Source: Phycisphaerales bacterium (GTDB taxonomy: Bacteria > Planctomycetota > Phycisphaerae > Phycisphaerales > SM1A02). From it: DNA of 10,525 bases. The position numbers and the translations under genes are program-made. A model generated the notes under the pieces. The model worked only from the letters and a program-made list of their open reading frames with translations. It made no database searches and was not told where the DNA came from. How positions within the stretch are numbered: position 1 is the first letter of the stretch; every line of letters begins with the position of its first letter. Location: the NCBI GenBank assembly GCA_022447165.1, contig JAKVBR010000053.1, positions 1 through 10,525 of the forward strand, read 5' to 3'. This document shows positions 1-7,065 of the stretch, piece by piece.

Positions 1-290
1 CTTCAGACAGGTACGCGTAATTCAGGTACGCGCCAGTGAGGTTCGCGTTAGTCAGGTCCGCGTCAAACAGGTTCGCGCCAAACAGGTTCGCGCTAGTCAG
101 GTTCGCGTTAGTCAGGTTCGCGCCATACAGTAACGCGGTATGCAGGTTCGCGCCAATCAGGTTCGCGTCAGTCAGGGTCGCGCCAGGCAGGTTCGCGTAA
201 TTCAGCAACGCGCCACTCAGGTCCGCGTTAGTCAGGTCCGCGCCACTCAGGTCCGCGGCAACCAGGTACGTGTTAGTCAGGTCCGCGCAG
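1..290 (-). repeat. Tandem 15-bp repeat array encoding pentapeptides
   Basis: About 19 consecutive 15-bp units lie inside the pentapeptide gene. In the coding direction the core GCG-AAC/GAC-CTG recurs every 15 bases with little drift. Only a few units depart from it, such as GCG-TTG-CTG, GCG-TTA-CTG and GCG-ACC-CTG. The array continues past the left edge. Because synonymous positions are also conserved, the array looks like a recently expanded or homogenised minisatellite rather than an old protein repeat kept only by amino-acid selection. Confidence 0.9.
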
Positions 291-442
291 CCAAGATAGA
301 GTCCAGACAAATTAACACCTGGCGCTGCGTCCAGTTCTGTTAGTAACAGCGTGCCATTCCCATCGCAATCCTCATACTGATAAATATCAGCGGTTGCGGT
401 TGTAGAGACAACAAGGCTCATCAATGCGATACATAATTTCAT
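1..442 (-). CDS. Secreted pentapeptide-repeat protein (C-terminus beyond window)
   Basis: The gene is read leftward from ATG at 442-440 and stays open to the window edge, giving at least 147 residues. Residues 1-18 form a short signal peptide (MKLCIALMSLVV..., Ala-Thr-Ala before Asp19), so export is likely. Residues 25-36 (DCDGNGTLLLTE) fit a canonical EF-hand calcium loop: D1, D3, N5, G6, hydrophobic 8, E12. From about residue 43 the protein consists of pentapeptide repeats of the A(N/D)LxX type, for example NANLT, SANLF, GANLF, DADLT. Such repeats are known to fold as a right-handed quadrilateral beta-helix. A good ribosome site, AGGAG at 453-449 with a 6-nt spacer, supports the start; most genes here lack one. 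The gene is divergent from the ZIP gene. Function is unknown; a surface or periplasmic structural role is a guess. Repeat codons (GCG, AAC, CTG) are far more uniform than those of its neighbours. Confidence 0.88.
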   Translation of the reverse strand, partial: MKLCIALMSLVVSTTATADIYQYEDCDGNGTLLLTELDAAPGVNLSGLYLGCADLTNTYLVAADLSGADLTNADLSGALLNYANLPGATLTDANLIGANLHTALLYGANLTNANLTSANLFGANLFDADLTNANLTGAYLNYAYLSE

Positions 443-472
443 ATTTCTCTCCTACCGTCACTATTCTGACAT

Positions 473-527
473 ATTGGCCAATTGAAACCAAATGAAAAAT
501 GATTTTTCACTGTTTAAACTGTAAAAT
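473..527. promoter_or_regulatory. Divergent control region with Fur-like 8-1-8 palindrome
   Basis: The 93-bp gap between the divergent pentapeptide and ZIP genes holds three perfect palindromes. ATTGGCCAAT is at 473-482, TGAAAAAT-G-ATTTTTCA (8-bp arms around one central base) is at 493-509, and GTTTAAAC is at 512-519. Operators of the Fur superfamily (Fur, Zur, PerR, Mur) are known for a 7-1-7 or 9-1-9 design with an AATnATT core, and the middle palindrome has exactly this core. It sits 27 bp before the ZIP start, a sensible place for metal-responsive repression. A possible -10 element, TAAAAT, is at 522-527; it would place the transcript start almost at the ATG, but I see no convincing -35. 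That this is a metal-regulator site is an inference. Confidence 0.45.
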
Positions 528-535
528 ACACGGTT

Positions 536-1354
536 ATGTATCTCGCTTTATCCATTATTGCCGCTGTGTCTATCGTTAGTGGGCTTTTTGCACTTGCGAT
601 TCGGCCAACACATCGCCGAATGCAATTTGCATTGAGTTTTGTAGGTGGCGTGATGGTCGGTATGGCATTGCTTGAGTTTATCCCTGAGGCCGCAATTCAT
701 GGTGACATTGACCGGACAATGCTAAGTGTCCTTGGCGGCTTCTTTGGATTGTTTCTCTTAGAGAGATTTATCCCATCGCACTGCCATGACATCGCAGAGG
801 GAGATAGCCAAAGCTGCAGCCATGATCATCAAATTACATGGGCCGGTGCTGCTTTTGGCCTTACGGTCCACGCCTTGCTCGAAGGTGCGGCAATAGCTGC
901 CGCATGGCATGCAGGTGGTTCCGCTTTAGGAATGGGTGTCGCCGCCGTGGTGTTGCTCCACAAGCCTTTTGATGCACTGACGCTAGTTGCAACTATGCGT
1001 TTACAGGAAATTAAAAAGTCCAAGATCATTCTTGCCAATGTGTTTTTTGGATTAACTGTTTTTGGCGGATCATTGGCAATGATGTTTATGGGACAAGTTT
1101 CAAGTGACGCTATATCTGTTGTTCTAGGTATTGCAGCTGGAATGTTCCTGTGCATTGCACTGACTGACTTATTGCCTGAACTTCATTTTCATGGCCATGA
1201 CAAACTTGGGCTTACCCTAGCTCTTTTGCTTGGCCTTGGTGTTTCGTATGGAATAACCCTGACGCATAGTCATGATCACGCTCACCATGAAAGCCATCAA
1301 CATGCAAATGACCATCACGATCATCACGACCACGAACATGACCATGTCCATTAA
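536..1354 (+). CDS. ZIP-family divalent metal transporter with His-rich tail
   Basis: This is a 272-residue inner-membrane protein of the ZIP (ZRT/IRT-like, ZupT) family, which usually imports Zn2+ and related divalent metals. Eight hydrophobic segments fit the family fold, at roughly residues 2-22, 31-50, 62-78, 100-124, 129-153, 163-185, 192-214 and 222-243. The metal-site motifs are visible: HALLEG at 112-117 in segment 4 and HKPFD at 142-146 in segment 5. The family signature DLLPELH follows segment 7. A His/Cys-bearing loop (about 81-99) lies between segments 3 and 4. The last 29 residues contain 15 histidines, alternating mostly with Asp and Glu. That tail is a likely metal-binding or sensing region and is longer than the short loops usual for the family. 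No Shine-Dalgarno motif precedes the ATG. A Fur-like palindrome lies upstream, and ileS follows after 22 bp. The metal (Zn, Mn or Fe) cannot be read from the sequence. Confidence 0.9.
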   Translation: MYLALSIIAAVSIVSGLFALAIRPTHRRMQFALSFVGGVMVGMALLEFIPEAAIHGDIDRTMLSVLGGFFGLFLLERFIPSHCHDIAEGDSQSCSHDHQITWAGAAFGLTVHALLEGAAIAAAWHAGGSALGMGVAAVVLLHKPFDALTLVATMRLQEIKKSKIILANVFFGLTVFGGSLAMMFMGQVSSDAISVVLGIAAGMFLCIALTDLLPELHFHGHDKLGLTLALLLGLGVSYGITLTHSHDHAHHESHQHANDHHDHHDHEHDHVH

Positions 1355-1376
1355 AGTCAATTACAATTAACTCCCT

Positions 1377-4130
1377 ATGACGCAGACGACACCAAACTAC
1401 AAAAAGACACTCAAGTTGCCGAAGACATCCTTCCCAATGAGGGGTAATCTTTCGCAAAATGAACCGCAATCAGTGAAGCGGTGGGAGAAGGAAGCACTGT
1501 ATGCTTCAGTGTTGGCATCGCGGGATGAATGTAAACCATTTATCTTTCACGATGGTCCTCCATACGCCAATGGCGACATTCATGTCGGCCACTTGCTTAA
1601 CAAAGTATTGAAAGACTTTGTCGTTCGTTCGCAATCCATGCAAGGGCAGCGGTGCCCATACACGCCAGGATGGGATTGTCACGGTCTTCCAATTGAACAC
1701 AGAGTCATGACAGAACTCGTTGAGTCAGGCGGCATAGAAAAAATCAATGGTCTTGATGATGCATCACGGCGAATTGCGATTCGACGAGCATGTAAAAAGT
1801 ACGCAGAAAAATTCGTAAAACTCCAAACGAAGCAGATGAAACAACTGCTGACACTTGCTGACTACGACGACCCTTATCTCACAATGAATCCGAGATATGA
1901 AGCAGGCGTTCTAGATGTCTTTGCTGAACTCGTCAGTAAGGGTTTTGTCTATAGGCAACTCAAGCCAGTCCACTGGTCAATTGCAAATGAAACTGCGCTT
2001 GCTGAAGCAGAACTTGAATATGAAGATCGGGAAGACCCCTCCGTCTTTGTACACTTTGAAGCGAGCGACAAAGATGCGGTTGCAACTGCATTTGGGGTAG
2101 CGCTTGACGAAACGCCTTCCTTTTTGATTTGGACAACGACGCCATGGACGCTCATTGCAAATATGGCAATTACAGTGTCACCTCGGTTTGAGTATTCGCT
2201 CGTGAAACTTGGTGACCGAATCACAGTTGTCGCAAGTGAATTGCTTGAACAGGTGGCTGGAAAAACTGATGCAACACCAGAGGTCATTGCGACATGTCAG
2301 GGTGATGCACTCATTGGATTGACATACCAACACAACATGTGCGAGCGTTCATGCCCAGTCATTGGTGGTGACCATGTTACGCTTGAAGATGGCACTGGAC
2401 TTGTGCATACGGCTCCAGGTCACGGTACAGATGACTATATTGTTGGGCTTGCTCATGACCTTGACATTTATTGCCCCGTCCAAGCAGACGGTACTTATGA
2501 CGAGACAGTTCCAGAGTTCTTGAACGGCTTAAGTGTTTGGGAAGCAAACGATGTCGTGATTGAGTATCTCAAATCTAATGGCACGCTCTATTTCATGTCA
2601 ATGTACACACACAGTTACCCACACGACTGGCGAAGCAAAACGCCAGTCATTTTCCGTTCTACAGAACAGTGGTTTGTAAATGTAGATGGTGCACTGAGTG
2701 AGAATCAATCACTTCGTGAAAAAGCATTGCAAGCAACTGAACATGAAATCGACTTTATACCTGCGTGGGGACAAAACCGAATGCGGGGTATGCTTGAATC
2801 AAGACCAGACTGGTGCTTGTCAAGACAACGCTCTTGGGGTCTTCCAATCCCTGCATTTAAACAGCAAGATGATTCAGTCTTGCTCACAAGCGATACTGTC
2901 AACGCAGTCGCACGCGTGTTTGAAGAACATGGCTCTGATGCTTGGTTTACGCAAACTCCTGAAGTTTTGCTTGCAAGTTGGGACAACCCCGATGGCATAG
3001 ACCTTGCATCGCTTGAAAAGATGCATGACATCTTCGATGTATGGTTTGAATCGGGTTCCTCTTGGAATGCAGTCATGCGAAAGCGAAATCAAGGGTGCCC
3101 AGTCGACTTGTATCTTGAGGGCAGCGACCAACACCGCGGTTGGTTCCAACTTTCAATGTTGCCCGGCATCGCAGTCACTGGCGAATCGCCGTTTAAAAGC
3201 GTGATTACGCACGGCTTCATGGTCGCTAAAGATGGCCGCAAAATGAGCAAGAGTGGTGGGAACGCGCTCTCGGTCGAAGAGCTCTTGAAAGATTATGGTG
3301 CGGATGTCTGCCGTTGGTGGGTCGCTTCACTTGCGTATGACAACGACATCAAAGTAGACCTTTCATTCTTTGACATTGCGGGCGAAAGTTACCGCAAAAT
3401 CCGAAACACATTGCGGTTCTTGCTTGGCAATTGTGGCGAAGTACAAAGTGAACTGCCACCTCCTACATCCATTGATGGCTGGGCACTCGCAAAGTGTGCT
3501 GAACTTCAAGACAAAGTCATCAGTGCTTTTAACGCTTACGAGTTCAGAACCGCTCAGCAAGCACTGTACGATTTCTGTAACGACACGCTATCAGCGACAT
3601 ATTTGGCAGCAGTCAAGGACCGCCTCTATTGCGATGGCGCCTCTTCAGAAAGGCGTCTCCAAACGGTGTCAACAATCACGCGAATTTCAACAGTCCTTGT
3701 GAAGTTGCTCGCACCATTCTTGCCGCATACTGCAGATGAAGCGTGGCGTTCAATGCATGAAGATGCAACTTGTGTTCAACTTCAAAATTTTGATCCCTTT
3801 GCGTTTGAAGCATCTCCAGACTGGGGGACAGTTTTGGAAGTGAGAGATTTGGCACTCAAAGCATTGGAAGAAGCAAAGCAAGATGGCATTGAGAACGCGC
3901 TTGATGCGGGATTGGTTTTACCAAGTTCAGTCGATGCGTTTGATGTGTGTGACCTCGCGGATTTATGCGGCGTCTCACGCGTGCGTTGCGAAGGCGATGA
4001 TGTCGTTGTCGAAGATTTGAAGGAGGAGCCGCGGTGTGACAGGTCATGGAAGCGTGATGGCACTGTGAAACTCAGAAGTGATGGCGGCATGCTCTCAGAC
4101 CGCGATGCAGAAGCAGTTGGAGTCGAGTAA
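1377..4130 (+). CDS. ileS: Isoleucyl-tRNA synthetase with degenerate C-terminal zinc finger
   Basis: A 917-residue class I synthetase that charges tRNA-Ile in the cytoplasm. The N-terminus (TLKLPKTSFPMRGNL) matches the usual bacterial start. The HIGH motif is HVGH at 69-72 within PPYANGDIHVGH. GWDCHGLPIE marks the bacterial type. The CP1 editing domain shows WTTTPWTL at 252-259 and GTGLVHTAPGHGTDDY from 339. KMSKS is at 622-626. An anticodon-binding helical domain follows to about 800. E. coli IleS ends in a finger with ligands C902, C905, C922 and C925. Here the same spacing gives C887, S890, S907 and D910, with the conserved Trp after the second position retained (W891). Only one ligand remains, so zinc binding at this site is probably lost. 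No other IleS lies in the window. No Shine-Dalgarno motif is seen. A tRNA-binding protein gene starts 12 bp after the stop. Confidence 0.98.
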   Translation: MTQTTPNYKKTLKLPKTSFPMRGNLSQNEPQSVKRWEKEALYASVLASRDECKPFIFHDGPPYANGDIHVGHLLNKVLKDFVVRSQSMQGQRCPYTPGWDCHGLPIEHRVMTELVESGGIEKINGLDDASRRIAIRRACKKYAEKFVKLQTKQMKQLLTLADYDDPYLTMNPRYEAGVLDVFAELVSKGFVYRQLKPVHWSIANETALAEAELEYEDREDPSVFVHFEASDKDAVATAFGVALDETPSFLIWTTTPWTLIANMAITVSPRFEYSLVKLGDRITVVASELLEQVAGKTDATPEVIATCQGDALIGLTYQHNMCERSCPVIGGDHVTLEDGTGLVHTAPGHGTDDYIVGLAHDLDIYCPVQADGTYDETVPEFLNGLSVWEANDVVIEYLKSNGTLYFMSMYTHSYPHDWRSKTPVIFRSTEQWFVNVDGALSENQSLREKALQATEHEIDFIPAWGQNRMRGMLESRPDWCLSRQRSWGLPIPAFKQQDDSVLLTSDTVNAVARVFEEHGSDAWFTQTPEVLLASWDNPDGIDLASLEKMHDIFDVWFESGSSWNAVMRKRNQGCPVDLYLEGSDQHRGWFQLSMLPGIAVTGESPFKSVITHGFMVAKDGRKMSKSGGNALSVEELLKDYGADVCRWWVASLAYDNDIKVDLSFFDIAGESYRKIRNTLRFLLGNCGEVQSELPPPTSIDGWALAKCAELQDKVISAFNAYEFRTAQQALYDFCNDTLSATYLAAVKDRLYCDGASSERRLQTVSTITRISTVLVKLLAPFLPHTADEAWRSMHEDATCVQLQNFDPFAFEASPDWGTVLEVRDLALKALEEAKQDGIENALDAGLVLPSSVDAFDVCDLADLCGVSRVRCEGDDVVVEDLKEEPRCDRSWKRDGTVKLRSDGGMLSDRDAEAVGVE

Positions 4131-4142
4131 ACTTCACATACT

Positions 4143-4499
4143 ATGAGTGACTTTCTCCCCCAAATAGCGTATGAAGATTTTGCAAAGTTAGACCTTCGCG
4201 TCGTGACTGTGAAAAAAGCGGAACTGCACCCAGATGCAGACCGTCTGTTAAAACTTCAAATTGATGATGGTACAGAAGAAGGTCGCCAGATTTGCGCTGG
4301 CATGAAGGCCTGGTATGCACCAGAAGATTTAGAAGGGTCCCAAGTGGTCATCGTTGCAAATCTTGAGCCACGCAAAATTCGCGGCGAAATTTCTGAGGGC
4401 ATGGTTGTGGCTGCGACACGCAAAAATGGTGAAGAGGCAGAAGATGTTGCCGTCCTTCGCTGTGACCGCGAAATGCCAAACGGTGCAAAAGTCAGTTAA
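4143..4499 (+). CDS. Free-standing tRNA-binding OB-fold protein (MetRS-C/EMAPII-like)
   Basis: A 118-residue protein made entirely of the tRNA-binding OB-fold known from the C-terminus of bacterial MetRS, from yeast Arc1p and EMAPII, and from the free-standing Trbp111 and CsaA. Diagnostic stretches are [11 protein letters not shown] (10-20), [13 protein letters not shown] (29-41), RQICAG (48-53), [14 protein letters not shown] (68-81) with SEGM (84-87), and the closing [10 protein letters not shown]. Relatives bind tRNA elbow or acceptor structure without sequence specificity, usually as dimers. Database pipelines may call it a MetRS beta subunit, but there is no catalytic domain here. The ATG gives the standard N-terminus, and no Shine-Dalgarno motif precedes it. 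It follows ileS by only 12 bp, so co-expression with IleS is likely. Whether it serves IleS, MetRS or another partner is not shown. Its end faces the SurA/PpiD-like gene with an 11-bp gap and no obvious terminator. Confidence 0.9.
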   Translation: MSDFLPQIAYEDFAKLDLRVVTVKKAELHPDADRLLKLQIDDGTEEGRQICAGMKAWYAPEDLEGSQVVIVANLEPRKIRGEISEGMVVAATRKNGEEAEDVAVLRCDREMPNGAKVS

Positions 4500-4510
4500 T
4501 TGTTTAACGG

Positions 4511-6412
4511 TTAAGAACCAGTTTCTTCGTTGTCAACTTCGGTGTTGCCACGCTTGAATTGATGTCTTTGTGCAAGCGCATCAAACGAGAATACCTGCGT
4601 CACTTCTTCTGCACCACCAAGTTCATCAAAAGTAAGTAGCGTTTGAAGCAAGTTCGTGTCTCCACCTGAGAGGCCAGTTGCAAGTTCTTGGCTCGCTGGC
4701 GTAATGCCAGAGAGTCGAACAACGACAAGTGACATGTTGTCTTCTGATGGAATCACGATGGTTCTGTTTTCAACTGGAAGTTCTGAAAGAAGCACGTCTT
4801 CAGAAAGTTGTTCTGCTGCATTATGAATAGCATCAACAACTGATGGGTCACTGAGCGAAAGACCATTGATGTTTGAACCCATTTCATCGATGCGAGCGCC
4901 TGTTCCAATTCGCGACAAAAGCGTCTGTGACATGAGTTGTCTTCGTGTTGCAGCATCTAAGAGTGCTGGAACTCCAGTTTCCACTCGTGTGATTGGTTGA
5001 GCTTGATTGACAATGGAATCTTGTGATTGTGAAACTGCGAGCAAACCATTTTGTTTTGCTTCGGCTTCAATCATGTCTGCCTCTGCTTGGAGTGTTTCCC
5101 AGCGAGCAATTCTGCCTAGGTCATACTCAACAGCATCTCTGACTTCATCGACTGATTGAGCACGGCTTGCAGGGGATGCTTCAGTGAGCCGAAAGATGAC
5201 CAGATCATTTTCAGAAGTTTCAAGGACAGGGGATGCAACGGATGCTTGAATACCAAGGATGCCATCGCCGCCAAACTCTTTTGCTGCACGAACAAGTTCA
5301 TCGAATCGCTTTGGGGTATCGCCTAAGTTTGTGACGAAGATGCCACCGAGAACGTCCATGTTTGCAGCGTCCGCAACGTGCTGATACTCAGCGGAAGCAC
5401 CATATGCAGGAAGTGCAATCGAATATTCTGATTGCAACGCTTCGCCTAATGCTTCAAAACTAAATTGCTTTGCATCCCATTCTTCTGGAAGAACTAGGAA
5501 ACCATTGATGGTCTCAAGACCTCGTCTTGGGGAGCGAAGGCGTTCGTTTGCAAATCGTGCAATCTGATCACGAGTGTTGCCTTCTAACTCATCTAAATAT
5601 GCTTCGCTGACTTCACTTGGGATTGCAGCGCCTGCTTCAATTGCTGGGAAACGAGGGTCATTTTCATTTCTTCTCCAGAACTTCCGTTGTTCCTTTGTGG
5701 AAAAATCGTCGCTTGCTTTGGCAGCTTCACGGATTGAGTCGCGTGGAATTGTGAGCCACTCAACTTTGAAGCGGTCAGGCAGTTGATAGCCAAAACCGTA
5801 ATCGCCTTCACCATTTGGAGTGTCAGCCCATTGTTCAAATTGCGTATGAATGGCATCTTCTGAAAAGGAACCATTGTCTTCTGGCTTTGCAGGAATAATA
5901 ACGCTTTCAATCGCTACTGAAGTAAACAAATTGTCAGCAGCGTGATTAAGTCGTCTGTCAGAAAACCGGCCTGCAGTTTGATAGAGTTGAACGAGTCGCT
6001 GAACACCTTGAAGGTGTGCAATCGCATCGATAACAACACGCGGTGAGACGCCCGATTGCGATGCAATCGCAAGTAAGTTCTGCGCGTCGATGCCAACAGC
6101 ATCCGTTGATGGTGTGAGCCCCGCTAAATCAGCTTCTCTTGTGAGCAAGAACCAATGTGATGGCGACTCTAACTCGCCAACGCCTGGGATTTGGTCGTAG
6201 ATTTGGTCAATGACTTGTGACTCAAGAACGATTTGTTGCCAATCTTCGAATCCAACTGTTTCACCGTCGCCCACTGTTGCTTGAGTCGTGCCAGCGTAGC
6301 CTGCTTGTTGAGCAAGTTGTTGAATAACATTTGGGGCAAGAAACGCAATCAGCAATAATGTACCCCCAACGCCTAGAATCCAGACGCTGTACTTACGAAG
6401 AAACTTAAACAT
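4511..6412 (-). CDS. Membrane-anchored SurA/PpiD-like periplasmic folding factor
   Basis: A 633-residue protein with a basic N-terminus (MFKFLRKYSVW), one transmembrane segment at about 8-28 and a large exported domain. This is the topology of PpiD, the inner-membrane-anchored chaperone of periplasmic proteins. Residues about 45-220 are a helical SurA_N-like region ending in a strand (DRFKVEWLTI). Near 390-440 the segment from PVLETSENDLVIFRLTEASP through VDEVRDAVEYDL resembles the end of a parvulin domain plus the EVR helix that follows it in PpiD and SurA. I cannot recognise the full parvulin active site, so isomerase activity is doubtful; the protein may be chaperone-only. The C-terminal part (about 470-633) matches nothing I know. 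It lies 53 bp downstream of rpsD on the same strand. AGAAGGG, about 10 nt before the ATG, is a possible but distant ribosome site. Confidence 0.72.
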   Translation of the reverse strand: MFKFLRKYSVWILGVGGTLLLIAFLAPNVIQQLAQQAGYAGTTQATVGDGETVGFEDWQQIVLESQVIDQIYDQIPGVGELESPSHWFLLTREADLAGLTPSTDAVGIDAQNLLAIASQSGVSPRVVIDAIAHLQGVQRLVQLYQTAGRFSDRRLNHAADNLFTSVAIESVIIPAKPEDNGSFSEDAIHTQFEQWADTPNGEGDYGFGYQLPDRFKVEWLTIPRDSIREAAKASDDFSTKEQRKFWRRNENDPRFPAIEAGAAIPSEVSEAYLDELEGNTRDQIARFANERLRSPRRGLETINGFLVLPEEWDAKQFSFEALGEALQSEYSIALPAYGASAEYQHVADAANMDVLGGIFVTNLGDTPKRFDELVRAAKEFGGDGILGIQASVASPVLETSENDLVIFRLTEASPASRAQSVDEVRDAVEYDLGRIARWETLQAEADMIEAEAKQNGLLAVSQSQDSIVNQAQPITRVETGVPALLDAATRRQLMSQTLLSRIGTGARIDEMGSNINGLSLSDPSVVDAIHNAAEQLSEDVLLSELPVENRTIVIPSEDNMSLVVVRLSGITPASQELATGLSGGDTNLLQTLLTFDELGGAEEVTQVFSFDALAQRHQFKRGNTEVDNEETGS

Positions 6413-6429
6413 GACGGAGTCGCCCTTCT

Positions 6430-6456
6430 GTTCACACAGCTAATCGCTATATGAAC
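6430..6456 (-). promoter_or_regulatory. Intercistronic hairpin between rpsD and the PpiD-like gene
   Basis: In minus-strand RNA an 11-bp stem forms between arms GUUCAUAUAGC and GCUGUGUGAAC around the loop GAUUA. Two pairs are U·G wobbles, which become C·A mismatches in the opposite strand, so only the rpsD-direction transcript folds well. It starts 9 nt after the rpsD stop and is followed directly by AGAAGGG, the likely ribosome site of the next gene, not by a U-run. A simple intrinsic terminator is therefore unlikely. An mRNA-processing or stabilising element, or a modulator of translation of the downstream gene, fits better. Function is inferred. Confidence 0.5.
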
Positions 6457-6465
6457 TGATATACC

Positions 6466-7065
6466 TTAACGATAGAATTCGACAATGAGGTTTGTGTTGA
6501 CATCAAATGGAATTTGATCAGGTGTCGGCTGTGTGACGACTGTACATGTCAACTCAGCTGGATTCACGTTGAGCCATTCTGAAACGATGTGACCAGCAAG
6601 TGTTTCCATATTCTGTCTTGCAAGGTTGTGTGCTTTTGGGCGAAGCGAAATCACGTCGCCTGCCTTCACTGCGAAACTTGGACGGTCGACTTTTTTGCCA
6701 TTAACAAGAATGTGACCATGCACAACCATTTGACGTGCAGCCCAAATTGTTCGAACAAAGCCCGCGCGACGAAGTACGTTGTCGAGACGTTGTTCAAGCA
6801 GTTGCAAAAGCACTTCACCCGTGTTGCCACGCATTCGGCTTGCCTCAGCGATGTAACGACGGAATTGTTTTTCAAGAATGTTGTAGTGGTAACGAAGCTT
6901 TTGTTTTTCTACAAGACGAATGCCATAGTCTTTCAATCGACGACCACGAAAACCGTGCGCACCTGGAGGTGTGAGTTGACGCTTTGCAGTGTGTTTTGGA
7001 ATGTCCGCAATTGGAACACCGACGCGGCGAGAGAGTTTGACTTTGGGTCCGAGATAACGAGCCAT
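6466..7065 (-). CDS. rpsD: 30S ribosomal protein S4
   Basis: A 199-residue S4, a primary 16S rRNA binder that starts assembly of the 30S body. The start was placed at 7065 because MARYLGPKVKLSRRVG is the conserved N-terminus; an in-frame upstream ATG at 7188 would add 41 residues with no S4 character. The N-terminal region carries RRLKDYGIRLVEKQKLR (42-58). The S4 RNA-binding domain covers about 91-155, with RLDNVLRRAGFVRTIWAARQ (93-112) and HGHILVNGKKVDRP (116-129). The protein ends in LIVEFYR, as usual. It is the cysteine-poor form, without the zinc-binding cysteines found near the N-terminus of some S4 proteins. It stands outside the S13-S11-S4-RpoA cluster, as in Bacillus. The leader upstream is long and structured, suggesting autoregulation by S4. 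There is no close Shine-Dalgarno motif. Confidence 0.97.
   Translation of the reverse strand: MARYLGPKVKLSRRVGVPIADIPKHTAKRQLTPPGAHGFRGRRLKDYGIRLVEKQKLRYHYNILEKQFRRYIAEASRMRGNTGEVLLQLLEQRLDNVLRRAGFVRTIWAARQMVVHGHILVNGKKVDRPSFAVKAGDVISLRPKAHNLARQNMETLAGHIVSEWLNVNPAELTCTVVTQPTPDQIPFDVNTNLIVEFYR

Noticed and set aside
140..343. Plus-strand 67-residue frame rich in QVRV repeats
   Set aside because: It is the antisense of the pentapeptide repeat array; its repetition is a by-product of the 15-bp units.
4495..4508. Terminator between the convergent tRNA-binding and PpiD-like genes
   Set aside because: GTTAA-TTGT-TTAAC is only a 5-bp AT-rich stem without a following T-run; too weak to call.
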